NCBI GenBank assembly: GCA_017881705.1
Contig: JADGQP010000116.1
Coordinates: forward strand, 1-12,124
Direction: 5' to 3'
Origin: Christensenellaceae bacterium
GTDB taxonomy: Bacteria > Bacillota > Clostridia > Christensenellales > Aristaeellaceae
Length of the DNA stretch: 12,124 nucleotides
Part shown: positions 7,001 through 12,124 of the stretch, piece after piece
Position numbering within the stretch: the stretch's first letter is position 1
Layout: every line of letters starts with the position of its first letter
Translations under genes and position numbers: made by a program
Notes under the pieces: model-generated
Database searches by the model: none
The model's input: only the letters and a program-made list of their open reading frames with translations
Told to the model about the DNA's origin: nothing

Positions 7001-8886
7001 AAACCGAAGACCTGCGGGTACAAAACCGCTTCCTGCTCCTGCAAAAGAACGATGAATCGCGCCATCAGAACGAACTACGCTATATCGCCGAGCACGACCC
7101 GCTCACCAGCATCTGCAACAAAGCGGCCTTCTACCGAAAAACCAAGCTGATGCTGGATGCCGCGCCCAACCAGACATTTCTAATGATCGCCTTCGATATC
7201 GAAAAATTCAGGCTGATCAACGATATTTTCGGCCATGAAGAGGGGAACCGGCTGCTTCGCTACATCGCCCAGCGTATGCAGGCGCTCTATTCCGGCGCCG
7301 GAACCTACGGGCGTATCGACGCAGACAACTTTGTACTCTGCGTGCCCTACTCGTCCAAAGATCTGCAGGCTCTGATAACCGATAGCGACCGAAACCTGCG
7401 CGAATACGGCCTGCCGTTTGAGATTCTGCTGGTGTACGGCCTGTACATTATCGATGACCGCACGCTGCCCGTAAGCATTATGCACGACCGCGCGGAAATG
7501 GCCAAGCGCACCGTGAAGGGCAATTACCTGAAGCGTTACGCCTATTATGACGACCAGCTTCGCCAGACGCTATTGGACGAACAGCAGATTATCAACGACA
7601 TGACGGCCGCCCTGCAGCAAAACCAGTTTGAAATTTTCCTGCAGCCCAAGTGCGTGCTGGCCACCGGAGAAATCGTCGGCGCCGAGGCGCTTGTGCGCTG
7701 GAACCACCCGACCCGGGGGTTGCTGATGCCCGGAACGTTTGTGCCCATCTTTGAAAAAAACGGCTTCATCATGAAGATGGACGCCTATGTTTGGGAGCAG
7801 GTCTGCAAATTGATCCGCCGCTGGATGGACCGCAGCGGCGACGCGCCCACCCTGCCGCTGAGTATGAACATCTCCCGCGTGGACATCTACAACCCCGCGC
7901 TGGTCCGTATTCTGTGCGATCTGGCTGAGCGTTACCGTGTGCCGCGCCGGTTTATGGAGCTGGAGATTACTGAAAGCGCCTATGCCGAGGACCCCAAACA
8001 GCTTTCCGATTTAATCGCGACGCTGCGCCGCGAAGGGTTTACCGTGGAAATGGACGATTTCGGCAGCGCCTATTCCAGCCTGAACATGCTTAAGGAAATT
8101 CCCGTGGATTCCTTGAAGCTGGACATGCGCTTCCTGTACGGCACCGACCGGGACGGGCGCGGCGGCACCATTTTAAGCAGCATCGTACGCATGGCGCGTT
8201 ACCTGTCGCTGCCGATTGTGGCGGAAGGTGTGGAAACGTCCGCGCAGGCGCGCTTTCTGTCCTCCATCGGGTGCTCGGTTGGGCAGGGTTTTCTGTACTA
8301 CAAACCGGTTTCCGTTTCCGATTTTGAAAAACTGGTATCTTCCGCCGCCCCGCGCAAGCCGGTTATGTCCGCTTCCGTATTTCCCGAGTCCGCCGTGCGC
8401 CGCGTATGGAGCATCGACGGGGATTTCAACCTGATGCTTTCCACCATTCCCTGCGCGGCAAGCATGTGCGAAATGAACGGGAATACGATTGAGCTTCTGC
8501 GCATCAACGAGGAATACCTGAGCGTAACGGGGGACAAGGCGGATCGGCTGTACCGCTGCGGCACCAACGTGCGCGCCCTTACCACGGATGAAGATTATCA
8601 GCAGCTGTTCGCGCTGTTCAGGCGGGCGTTTGAAACACAGGACGCCGCCGAAGGCACCTACCACCGCCTGAGCGAGGAAAACCAGCTGCGTGTTTATAAG
8701 ATGAGGGTGAAATACCTCACCGGCGACGCGGTACGCTCGCTATACTTTGTTACTTACCTGCCGATGGAAGACGTAAAGTCACTGCCCGCATCGGCAGCCC
8801 GGCTCACCGTGGTAAAGGGCACGGACGCGAGGCCGGAGACGTCCCCCGATCGCCGGTTCAAGCTGCGGAAAAACTGGGTATCGTAA
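4087..8886 (+). CDS. Membrane c-di-GMP signalling protein: 7TM-PAS-PAS-GGDEF-REC-GGDEF-EAL-PAS
   Basis: This 1599-residue protein should control the second messenger cyclic di-GMP from the cytoplasmic membrane. A signal/anchor helix (about 6-24) precedes an extracellular beta-rich sensor (25-165) and seven membrane helices (about 172-373), resembling 7TMR-DISM receptors. Two PAS-like domains follow (about 392-525 and 540-645). GGDEF-1 (659-816) has DGDEF at 736-740 and an RxxD inhibitory site, RSED (727-730), at the correct five-residue spacing. A receiver (851-970) keeps phosphoacceptor D902, T931 and K953, but its acidic pair reads D858-A859. GGDEF-2 (about 1000-1155) is degenerate (DADNF, 1078-1082). 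The EAL domain (about 1165-1415) retains its key residues: E1200, N1261, E1293, D1323/D1324, K1344, E1380 and Q1400, so phosphodiesterase activity is likely. A last PAS-like domain fills about 1430-1580. The gene is monocistronic, with its own promoter and terminator. Cyclase and phosphodiesterase balance, and the ligand, are unknown. Confidence 0.92.
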   Translation: MKLRKWFIPIIFTLLMVSILWLAVSDQSPARTKSSQNDPSYWETGWSAPDANGATEDLSLPVRLSPSQNVIVNTLPATLNAEDCLFVKTGYQQVKAEVDGITVPVTGVATGEGIRLSYDLPWSLVSLTPDMAGKPIRLTFSNTGSKPFVEVYTLRLGSVEKIRLSLLSRSLPTIILSLVIILFALGLFAFALVESLHFHKRMPAQYYDLLAFLFLAGLWFYSDTDISGVSYLGSSVFLLLNLFSYLLMPVPFLLYIGKTQPVIKRSAYALGGLIALSALAQLLLIAANHYLLWAGLMASHALLALSCLVVLVAYLRRRFTRGKHGEMILGFGLAVISGVITLALFYILPMEDNTSVFRYGVMALVLDLTITLFRSNVDLLVQSSRTEQLRVREEEYHIAARQSQKYLLRFDVTRRAILPGEGNSPLSQTDRDTLNMPEAAIASGVVPENCAEDFRAFFNDIISGKPYGSCTVSLRSLSGLFAWYHAEYTLIFSDDGNPLQAVITLTDITEERQMELAYRRWKKNFTDQPSSSISYYEYNLSENTFSDMSGELFPPPEDEAKQSLNQAVGQLAQRYVHPEDAHRFRAFLDRERLLDLYESGKLTDQLDFRRVSADGEALRTQVCLRLMPHPSSGDVLALLLFQDEENGKRNRPFTENDTESDALTGLMNRAALEKLASRCLETAPPEEMHALLLIGLDGFKRVNDVFGHTFGDRVLQDIANNLRAMMRSEDLIARGDGDEFIICLKSVRDETDFLERRSAFICQALGKQLGEGVSITGSVGVAIYPKDGTKFDVLFQKADMALYGAKHSGKNRLIFFDSGLMSTNGAKSDAPSAYPGPWVSGNETSPDNQPERTLLLADASEECLTFLQGILQRDYRLIIVRSAEECLLSLQREPTISAVLMDLDLPGAGGTELLERIRLNEKLVSLPVIVTAAEETELGMKAIELGAADMINKPFNPRLVRLRVKNAIRRQETEDLRVQNRFLLLQKNDESRHQNELRYIAEHDPLTSICNKAAFYRKTKLMLDAAPNQTFLMIAFDIEKFRLINDIFGHEEGNRLLRYIAQRMQALYSGAGTYGRIDADNFVLCVPYSSKDLQALITDSDRNLREYGLPFEILLVYGLYIIDDRTLPVSIMHDRAEMAKRTVKGNYLKRYAYYDDQLRQTLLDEQQIINDMTAALQQNQFEIFLQPKCVLATGEIVGAEALVRWNHPTRGLLMPGTFVPIFEKNGFIMKMDAYVWEQVCKLIRRWMDRSGDAPTLPLSMNISRVDIYNPALVRILCDLAERYRVPRRFMELEITESAYAEDPKQLSDLIATLRREGFTVEMDDFGSAYSSLNMLKEIPVDSLKLDMRFLYGTDRDGRGGTILSSIVRMARYLSLPIVAEGVETSAQARFLSSIGCSVGQGFLYYKPVSVSDFEKLVSSAAPRKPVMSASVFPESAVRRVWSIDGDFNLMLSTIPCAASMCEMNGNTIELLRINEEYLSVTGDKADRLYRCGTNVRALTTDEDYQQLFALFRRAFETQDAAEGTYHRLSEENQLRVYKMRVKYLTGDAVRSLYFVTYLPMEDVKSLPASAARLTVVKGTDARPETSPDRRFKLRKNWVS

Positions 8887-8889
8887 AAT

Positions 8890-8930
8890 AAACAGGCAAC
8901 CGGCGGAAATCTCCGCCGGCTGCCTGTTTT
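8890..8930. terminator. Bidirectional terminator between convergent genes
   Basis: Bases 8890-8907 pair with 8912-8929 (outer AAACAGGCA/TGCCTGTTT, inner CCGGCGGA/TCCGCCGG) with one A-C mismatch and a four-base loop. A T-tract follows on the plus strand, and on the minus strand TTTATTTTA follows. It sits in the 47-bp gap between the stops of the signalling gene and the membrane-protein gene and should end both transcripts. Confidence 0.85.
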
Positions 8931-8933
8931 AGT

Positions 8934-9956
8934 TTAAAGCGTCTCGCGCGCGGCCGGCTCTTTGGCCAGCGCCAGCAACGGTATCGTCATCGCCACAATC
9001 GGCAGGAAATAACGGAAGTAATCGTTCACGGGGGAAAGCGCGCACACGCCCAGGCTCAGCAGCGCCGGAATAAACGCGGCCAGTTCCCTAAACCGCCTGC
9101 GCCGCAAAAGTGAAAATGCCGCCGCGGTAAGCAGCCAGGTATAAACCGGACAATACAGCAGCAGTTCCAAAATCGGCACGCGCCGCCAGCCGCGCGCGTA
9201 GGCCGCCAGCAGCATGCGAACGCCTGAAAGCGCACCGATCTGCGTAGTATGCAGGTACAGGGGGTTCTCCCCCAGGTCGTAGGTTTCAAACACGAAACGG
9301 ATACCGCCCTGCGCGTGGTAGGTGCGCGCGGCGTCGATCTTCGGGGTGAAGGCATAATAGCCGCAGTTGCCCGCCACGAAAGCTTCCAGGTAAGTAAGCG
9401 GATATTTCTTGAACATGGACAGCCAGGTTTGACGGTACCGGGTCAGCGCGGCGGTTTCCGCCTCGCGCCCCTGCCCGTATTGCCGGAAGGTGTATTTTAC
9501 CGGGTCGGAAATGTTGGTTTCGTATAATTCAGGCAGGTTGGCGGCGTCCAGTACGCGGTCGATCTCGGCGTATTCCTGCGGAGTTACGGTATCGGCATGG
9601 TCGCGCAGTGTGCGCGCGCTTTGCTGGAAACACACGGAATATAAGCCGGAAGCCGTTTCATCCTGAATGCCCAGGGCAGGTACCAGCCCGTTGTTGAACG
9701 CGAAAACCAGCGCAAACGCGGCCGCGAGCGCTCCGCCAGCCGAAAAGCGCGCCTTGCCGCGAAACCCGAACGCCACGGCGCACACCGCCGCGCCCAGCAC
9801 GACGTACAGCCCGTTTGTGCGCAGCAGGCACGCAAGCACCGCAAACGCCGCGTACGCAACCAGTCCGCGAGCTTTCGGCGCGCCGAAACGGATGATCTCC
9901 GCCGTACGCACCGTAAACAGCAGCAAAGCCACCGCATACAGCGTATCTTTCCCCAC
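8934..9956 (-). CDS. DUF6020/GT-C-like membrane protein, C-terminal part (frame-shifted from its N-terminal part)
   Basis: This reading frame encodes about 340 residues of a polytopic membrane protein and continues, in another frame, the protein begun at 10753. It opens with VGKDTLYAVALLLFTVR, where KDTLYA is a hallmark I associate with DUF6020-type proteins. Next come membrane helices, the motif LLRTNGLYVVLG, and an extracytoplasmic stretch with FQQSARTLRDH and ISDPVKYTFRQYG. A further set of helices ends in EPAARETL. No ribosome binding site precedes the GTG at 9956, so it is unlikely to be translated independently. Read with the upstream part through a -1 shift at 9947-9953, the product would have about 606 residues. 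The family's role is not established; large GT-C-like folds use lipid-linked sugars, and the upstream family-2 glycosyltransferase fits that. The family name rests on remembered motifs. Confidence 0.7.
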   Translation of the reverse strand: MGKDTLYAVALLLFTVRTAEIIRFGAPKARGLVAYAAFAVLACLLRTNGLYVVLGAAVCAVAFGFRGKARFSAGGALAAAFALVFAFNNGLVPALGIQDETASGLYSVCFQQSARTLRDHADTVTPQEYAEIDRVLDAANLPELYETNISDPVKYTFRQYGQGREAETAALTRYRQTWLSMFKKYPLTYLEAFVAGNCGYYAFTPKIDAARTYHAQGGIRFVFETYDLGENPLYLHTTQIGALSGVRMLLAAYARGWRRVPILELLLYCPVYTWLLTAAAFSLLRRRRFRELAAFIPALLSLGVCALSPVNDYFRYFLPIVAMTIPLLALAKEPAARETL

Positions 9957-10753
9957 AGCCTGCGCATAAACCGAAGCGCATCCGCAAGGGCGTAGGCCAG
10001 CGCCACGGTTTGCAATAACGTAAACAGGAACGCGCCCAGGTTATCGCCGCTCAGCGCCCGCCCCAACCACACGCAGCCGCCCAGCAGCCAGGTGGTCAGC
10101 ATCGGGTGCCAGGTGGATAACAGGCGCAGGCCGTACAGACCGCCGAGCATTTCCCCCATGTCCCAGATAATCGTGCCCGGGTAGAAAACAATCAGGTACG
10201 GCGACCAGCAACCCAGCAGAAAAACCATCGCCGCAAGGGTGCGGTGCGCGCGCCGCCAGGCCGTAAGGCGGGGAAACCGCTCCGCCAGACGGGAAAACGT
10301 TCGGCTTGTGAAGCGTGCGACGAACCCCTTACATTCCCGTGCCGGTTTTTCCAGCCACGCGCAAACCAGCGAAAAAACCGCTGCCATCACCGCGGCCTGC
10401 CCCAAAACGCACAGCGCCGCTCGCGCCCACGCGCCGACGGATTGCAGGAAACTCCACGTATCGTACGCAAACAGCGTCGTGGCGAAATAGTTGACCACGC
10501 CGAAAAGCAGCCCCATCGCAGCCATACCCGCCGTGGGGCGCTTACGCCCTTTTGCCGTTACAAGCCACCAAAGACCAGCAAGCAACAGCGCATAAAACAG
10601 CCACGTCGGGCTGCCTGCCGCAAGCGGCGGGTCACTCACGCCCACGTAGCCGGAAGCCGACAGGGTAAACGCGGCCATCGAAAGCGCGCCCGCTGACAGA
10701 CAGCCCGCCAAGCGCGCAAACATTTTAAACGATAAGCGCCGCGTTTCCCTCAT
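9584..10753 (-). CDS. DUF6020/GT-C-like membrane protein, N-terminal part (frame breaks near 9950-10000)
   Basis: The ATG at 10753 starts six bases after the stop of the family-2 glycosyltransferase, with GGAG inside that gene's last codons as ribosome binding site, so the two are translationally close. Residues 1 to about 255 look genuine: membrane helices near 10-33, 49-65, 75-95, 113-135, 170-190, 216-234 and 238-260, with YDTWSFLQSVG and FYPGTIIWDMGEML followed by STWHPMLTTWLLGG. These are the features expected for the first half of a DUF6020-type protein. From about residue 268 (IRCMRWLCCCLRCV onward) the translation becomes Arg/Cys-rich and unlike a membrane protein, while the adjacent frame carries the proper continuation. 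The open frame to 9584 is therefore mostly an artefact of high GC content. The gene is either disrupted (deletion or sequence error) or uses a -1 shift at GGGAAAG. Confidence 0.7.
   Translation of the reverse strand: MRETRRLSFKMFARLAGCLSAGALSMAAFTLSASGYVGVSDPPLAAGSPTWLFYALLLAGLWWLVTAKGRKRPTAGMAAMGLLFGVVNYFATTLFAYDTWSFLQSVGAWARAALCVLGQAAVMAAVFSLVCAWLEKPARECKGFVARFTSRTFSRLAERFPRLTAWRRAHRTLAAMVFLLGCWSPYLIVFYPGTIIWDMGEMLGGLYGLRLLSTWHPMLTTWLLGGCVWLGRALSGDNLGAFLFTLLQTVALAYALADALRFMRRLWGKIRCMRWLCCCLRCVRRRSSVSARRKLADWLRTRRLRCLRACCAQTGCTSCWARRCAPWRSGFAARRAFRLAERSRPRLRWFSRSTTGWYLPWAFRMKRLPAYIPCVSSKARAHCATMPIP
9947..9953 (-). other. In-phase GGGAAAG heptamer at the frame change
   Basis: On the minus strand, codons of the upstream frame read TGG GGA AAG, so bases 9953-9947 form G GGA AAG, an X XXY YYZ slippery heptamer in the correct phase. 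A -1 slip there continues as GAT ACG CTG, giving WGKDTLYAV. The same heptamer is used for the phage lambda gpG-gpGT frameshift. No convincing stimulatory hairpin or pseudoknot is seen just downstream, so a mutation or sequencing gap remains the simpler reading. Confidence 0.4.
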
Positions 10754-10759
10754 GGCGAA

Positions 10760-11701
10760 TCACTCCGCGCGGTTGTTGCGGTCGCGTAGAAGCCGCAGCA
10801 TATTCATGTTAATCTCAAACAGCTGGCGGTGCTTTTTGGCTACCGTATCCAAGATCAGCCCGCACACCAGCATCAAAATCGCCAGTGTCATCAGTACGCC
10901 GGAAACAATCAGCGTGGGAAAGCGGGGCACCAGCCCCGTGCGTAGATATTCGGCCAGCACAGGCACAAACATGCCTACGCCCACAACGCCAAACAGCGCC
11001 GTGAAAATACCGAAAAAGGAAAGCGGCCGGTATTCCTTGTAAAGCCGCGCGACCGTGCGCAGCACCCGGAAGCCGTCGGTATAGGTATTGAGCTTGCTGG
11101 GGTTGTCCGCCGAGCGGTCGCGGTAGGCCACAGGCACGCTGGTAATGGACAGGTTTTTATCCAGCGCGTGAATGCTCATTTCCGTTTCGATTTCAAACCC
11201 CTGGGAAATCACAGGGAAAGATTTAACGAACTGGTAGCTGAACGCGCGGTAGCCGCTCATAAGGTCGGCGATGTTGCCGTGGAAAAGGCGGTTGACCATG
11301 CCGCGCACCATACGGTTTCCGGAGTTGTGGAAGGGCCGCTTGTTCTGCGAAAAATAGGTGGAACTCAGCCGGTCGCCCACCACCATATCCGCCTTCTGTT
11401 CCAGCACCAGGTCCACCATCGCGCGCGCGTTTTCCGCGGGGTAGGTATCGTCCCCGTCGATCATCAGGTACGCGTCGGCGTCGATTTCCCGAAACATCGT
11501 GCGGATTACGTTGCCTTTGCCCTGCCTATGCTCGTAACACACGGTGGCGCCCGCCGCGCGGGCAAGCCCGTCGGTATTATCGGTGGAATTATTGTCGTAC
11601 ACAAACACTTCCGCCTCGGGCAGCGCGGCGCGGTAATCCTCCACGACCTTGGCGATGGTTTTCGCTTCGTTGTAGCAGGGTATCAGCACGGCGATTTTCA
11701 T
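10760..11701 (-). CDS. Family-2 glycosyltransferase, DPM/polyprenyl-phosphate sugar synthase-like
   Basis: The 313-residue protein has a GT-A catalytic domain at the N-terminus: IPCYNEAKTI (7-16), DNNSTDNT (36-43), and the metal/nucleotide-binding DGDDTYP (82-88). The later signatures GDRLSS, GNRMVRGMVNRLF and DLMSGYRAFS are followed by QGFEIETEMSIHA, the usual pattern of polyprenyl-phosphate glycosyltransferases. Two membrane helices follow (about 228-252 and 262-286), then a short basic tail. It probably loads a hexose from a nucleotide sugar onto undecaprenyl phosphate at the inner face of the membrane. ATG is preceded by GGAGG at a long spacing (13 bases), which may lower initiation. The next gene starts six bases after its stop and encodes a large polytopic protein, a natural candidate to use the lipid-linked sugar on the outer face. 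Sugar identity is unknown. Confidence 0.88.
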   Translation of the reverse strand: MKIAVLIPCYNEAKTIAKVVEDYRAALPEAEVFVYDNNSTDNTDGLARAAGATVCYEHRQGKGNVIRTMFREIDADAYLMIDGDDTYPAENARAMVDLVLEQKADMVVGDRLSSTYFSQNKRPFHNSGNRMVRGMVNRLFHGNIADLMSGYRAFSYQFVKSFPVISQGFEIETEMSIHALDKNLSITSVPVAYRDRSADNPSKLNTYTDGFRVLRTVARLYKEYRPLSFFGIFTALFGVVGVGMFVPVLAEYLRTGLVPRFPTLIVSGVLMTLAILMLVCGLILDTVAKKHRQLFEINMNMLRLLRDRNNRAE

Positions 11702-11751
11702 AGGCGATCTGGCGCCTCCGTTTGCGATTTTTCCCTTGAATGTTCAGCCAC

Positions 11752-11780
11752 AGAATACCATGCGCCCATCCGTTTGTCAA
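11752..11780 (-). promoter_or_regulatory. Sigma-A promoter of the glycosyltransferase/membrane-protein pair
   Basis: On the minus strand TTGACA (11780-11775) and TATTCT (11757-11752) are 17 bp apart. Transcription would start near 11745, about 45 nt before the ATG at 11701. No clear terminator separates the two downstream genes, so they form one operon. Confidence 0.75.
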
Positions 11781-11789
11781 ACGCGGCGC

Positions 11790-11818
11790 TTGACGGATGC
11801 GCCCGCGCGCGTTACAAT
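11790..11818 (+). promoter_or_regulatory. Sigma-A promoter of the racemase gene
   Basis: TTGACG (11790-11795) and TACAAT (11813-11818) are 17 bp apart, giving a leader of only about 23 nt before the GTG at 11848. Its -35 box lies nine bases from that of the opposing promoter, so the two are back to back and probably share or compete for polymerase and any regulator. Confidence 0.75.
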
Positions 11819-11847
11819 CCCCAAAAGGAAATAGAGGGGGAGCGCCC

Positions 11848-12124
11848 GTGAAAACCATCGGTCTTATCGGCGGCATGAGCTGGGAAAGCACGGTAACCTA
11901 CTATCAGATTATCAACCAACGGGTGAACGCGGCGCTTGGCGGCTACCACAGCGCGAAGATGCTGCTTTATAATGTGGATTTCGCCCAGGTGGAGGCTGCG
12001 CAGCGCGCGGGCGACTGGCGGCAGGTAGGCGAGCTGCTGGCGGACGCGGCACAGCGGCTGGAACTCGGCGGCGCGGATTTTGTACTGCTGGGCACCAATA
12101 CCATGCACAACTCCGCCGTGCAGA
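11848..12124 (+). CDS. Aspartate/glutamate racemase family protein, N-terminal part (3' end outside window)
   Basis: The visible 92 residues begin with the typical MKTIGLIGGMSWESTVTYYQIINQRVN and continue with GGYHSAKMLLYNVDF and LLGTNTMHNS, closely resembling E. coli YgeA. Such cofactor-independent enzymes interconvert L- and D-Asp/Glu in the cytoplasm using two acid/base residues. In YgeA the first position is Thr83 rather than Cys, as reported for that L-Asp/Glu racemase. Here the corresponding residue is also Thr83 (GTNTMH), with Gly82 in the place of the Cys before it. The second catalytic Cys would lie beyond the window. The start is GTG, with GAGGGGGA seven bases upstream, and the promoter is at 11790-11818. 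Substrate range (Asp/Glu or another amino acid) cannot be fixed from this part. Confidence 0.9.
   Translation, partial: MKTIGLIGGMSWESTVTYYQIINQRVNAALGGYHSAKMLLYNVDFAQVEAAQRAGDWRQVGELLADAAQRLELGGADFVLLGTNTMHNSAVQ

Noticed and set aside
8173..8664. 163-residue minus-strand frame opposite the EAL/PAS region
   Set aside because: The plus strand encodes the complete EAL catalytic motif set here; the antisense frame has no motif or start signal.
9667..9969. Plus-strand open frame opposite the frame break
   Set aside because: It is an Ala/Arg-rich shadow of the minus-strand membrane protein without a ribosome binding site.

Overview
The window is a GC-rich piece of an anaerobic, Gram-positive-type bacterial chromosome, most likely an uncultured member of the Clostridia (Bacillota). 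The clues are a rubrerythrin, an infC-rpmI-rplT operon with strong AGGAGG-type ribosome binding sites, several near-consensus sigma-A promoters with 17-bp spacers, and a very large seven-TM GGDEF/EAL signalling protein of the kind common in gut Clostridia. No tRNA, rRNA, CRISPR array, integrase or transposase is visible.

Left part (1-2280). The window opens inside a rubrerythrin gene and continues, after a spacer full of short palindromes, into a single family-4 glycosyltransferase gene (553-1794) that ends at an intrinsic terminator. Next comes about 400 bp without a credible gene. It holds a chain of consecutive short hairpins (1929-2212), flanked on both sides by nearly the same terminator sequence.

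Middle part (2284-8886). The translation operon infC-rpmI-rplT runs on the minus strand from a consensus promoter (3850-3878), with a leader of about 180 nt and a hairpin between infC and rpmI. It is divergent from a 1599-residue membrane protein with its own consensus promoter (3969-3997). Domain order in that protein is extracellular sensor, 7 TM, PAS-like, PAS-like, GGDEF with an inhibitory site, receiver, degenerate GGDEF, EAL, PAS-like. It should make and/or degrade cyclic di-GMP and looks like a fusion of two normally separate signalling proteins.

Right part (8887-12124). A bidirectional terminator separates the signalling gene from a minus-strand pair: a DPM-like family-2 glycosyltransferase (10760-11701) and a large polytopic membrane protein of the DUF6020/GT-C-like type. 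The second gene is split by a frame change near 9950-10000; the two halves lie in different frames, and a GGGAAAG heptamer sits in the correct phase for a -1 slip. The pair plausibly makes and uses a lipid-linked sugar for the cell envelope. Back-to-back promoters then lead into an Asp/Glu racemase gene (YgeA-like), which runs off the right edge.

The observations most worth checking are the fused c-di-GMP protein, the hairpin chain with duplicated terminators, and the frame break in the membrane protein gene.
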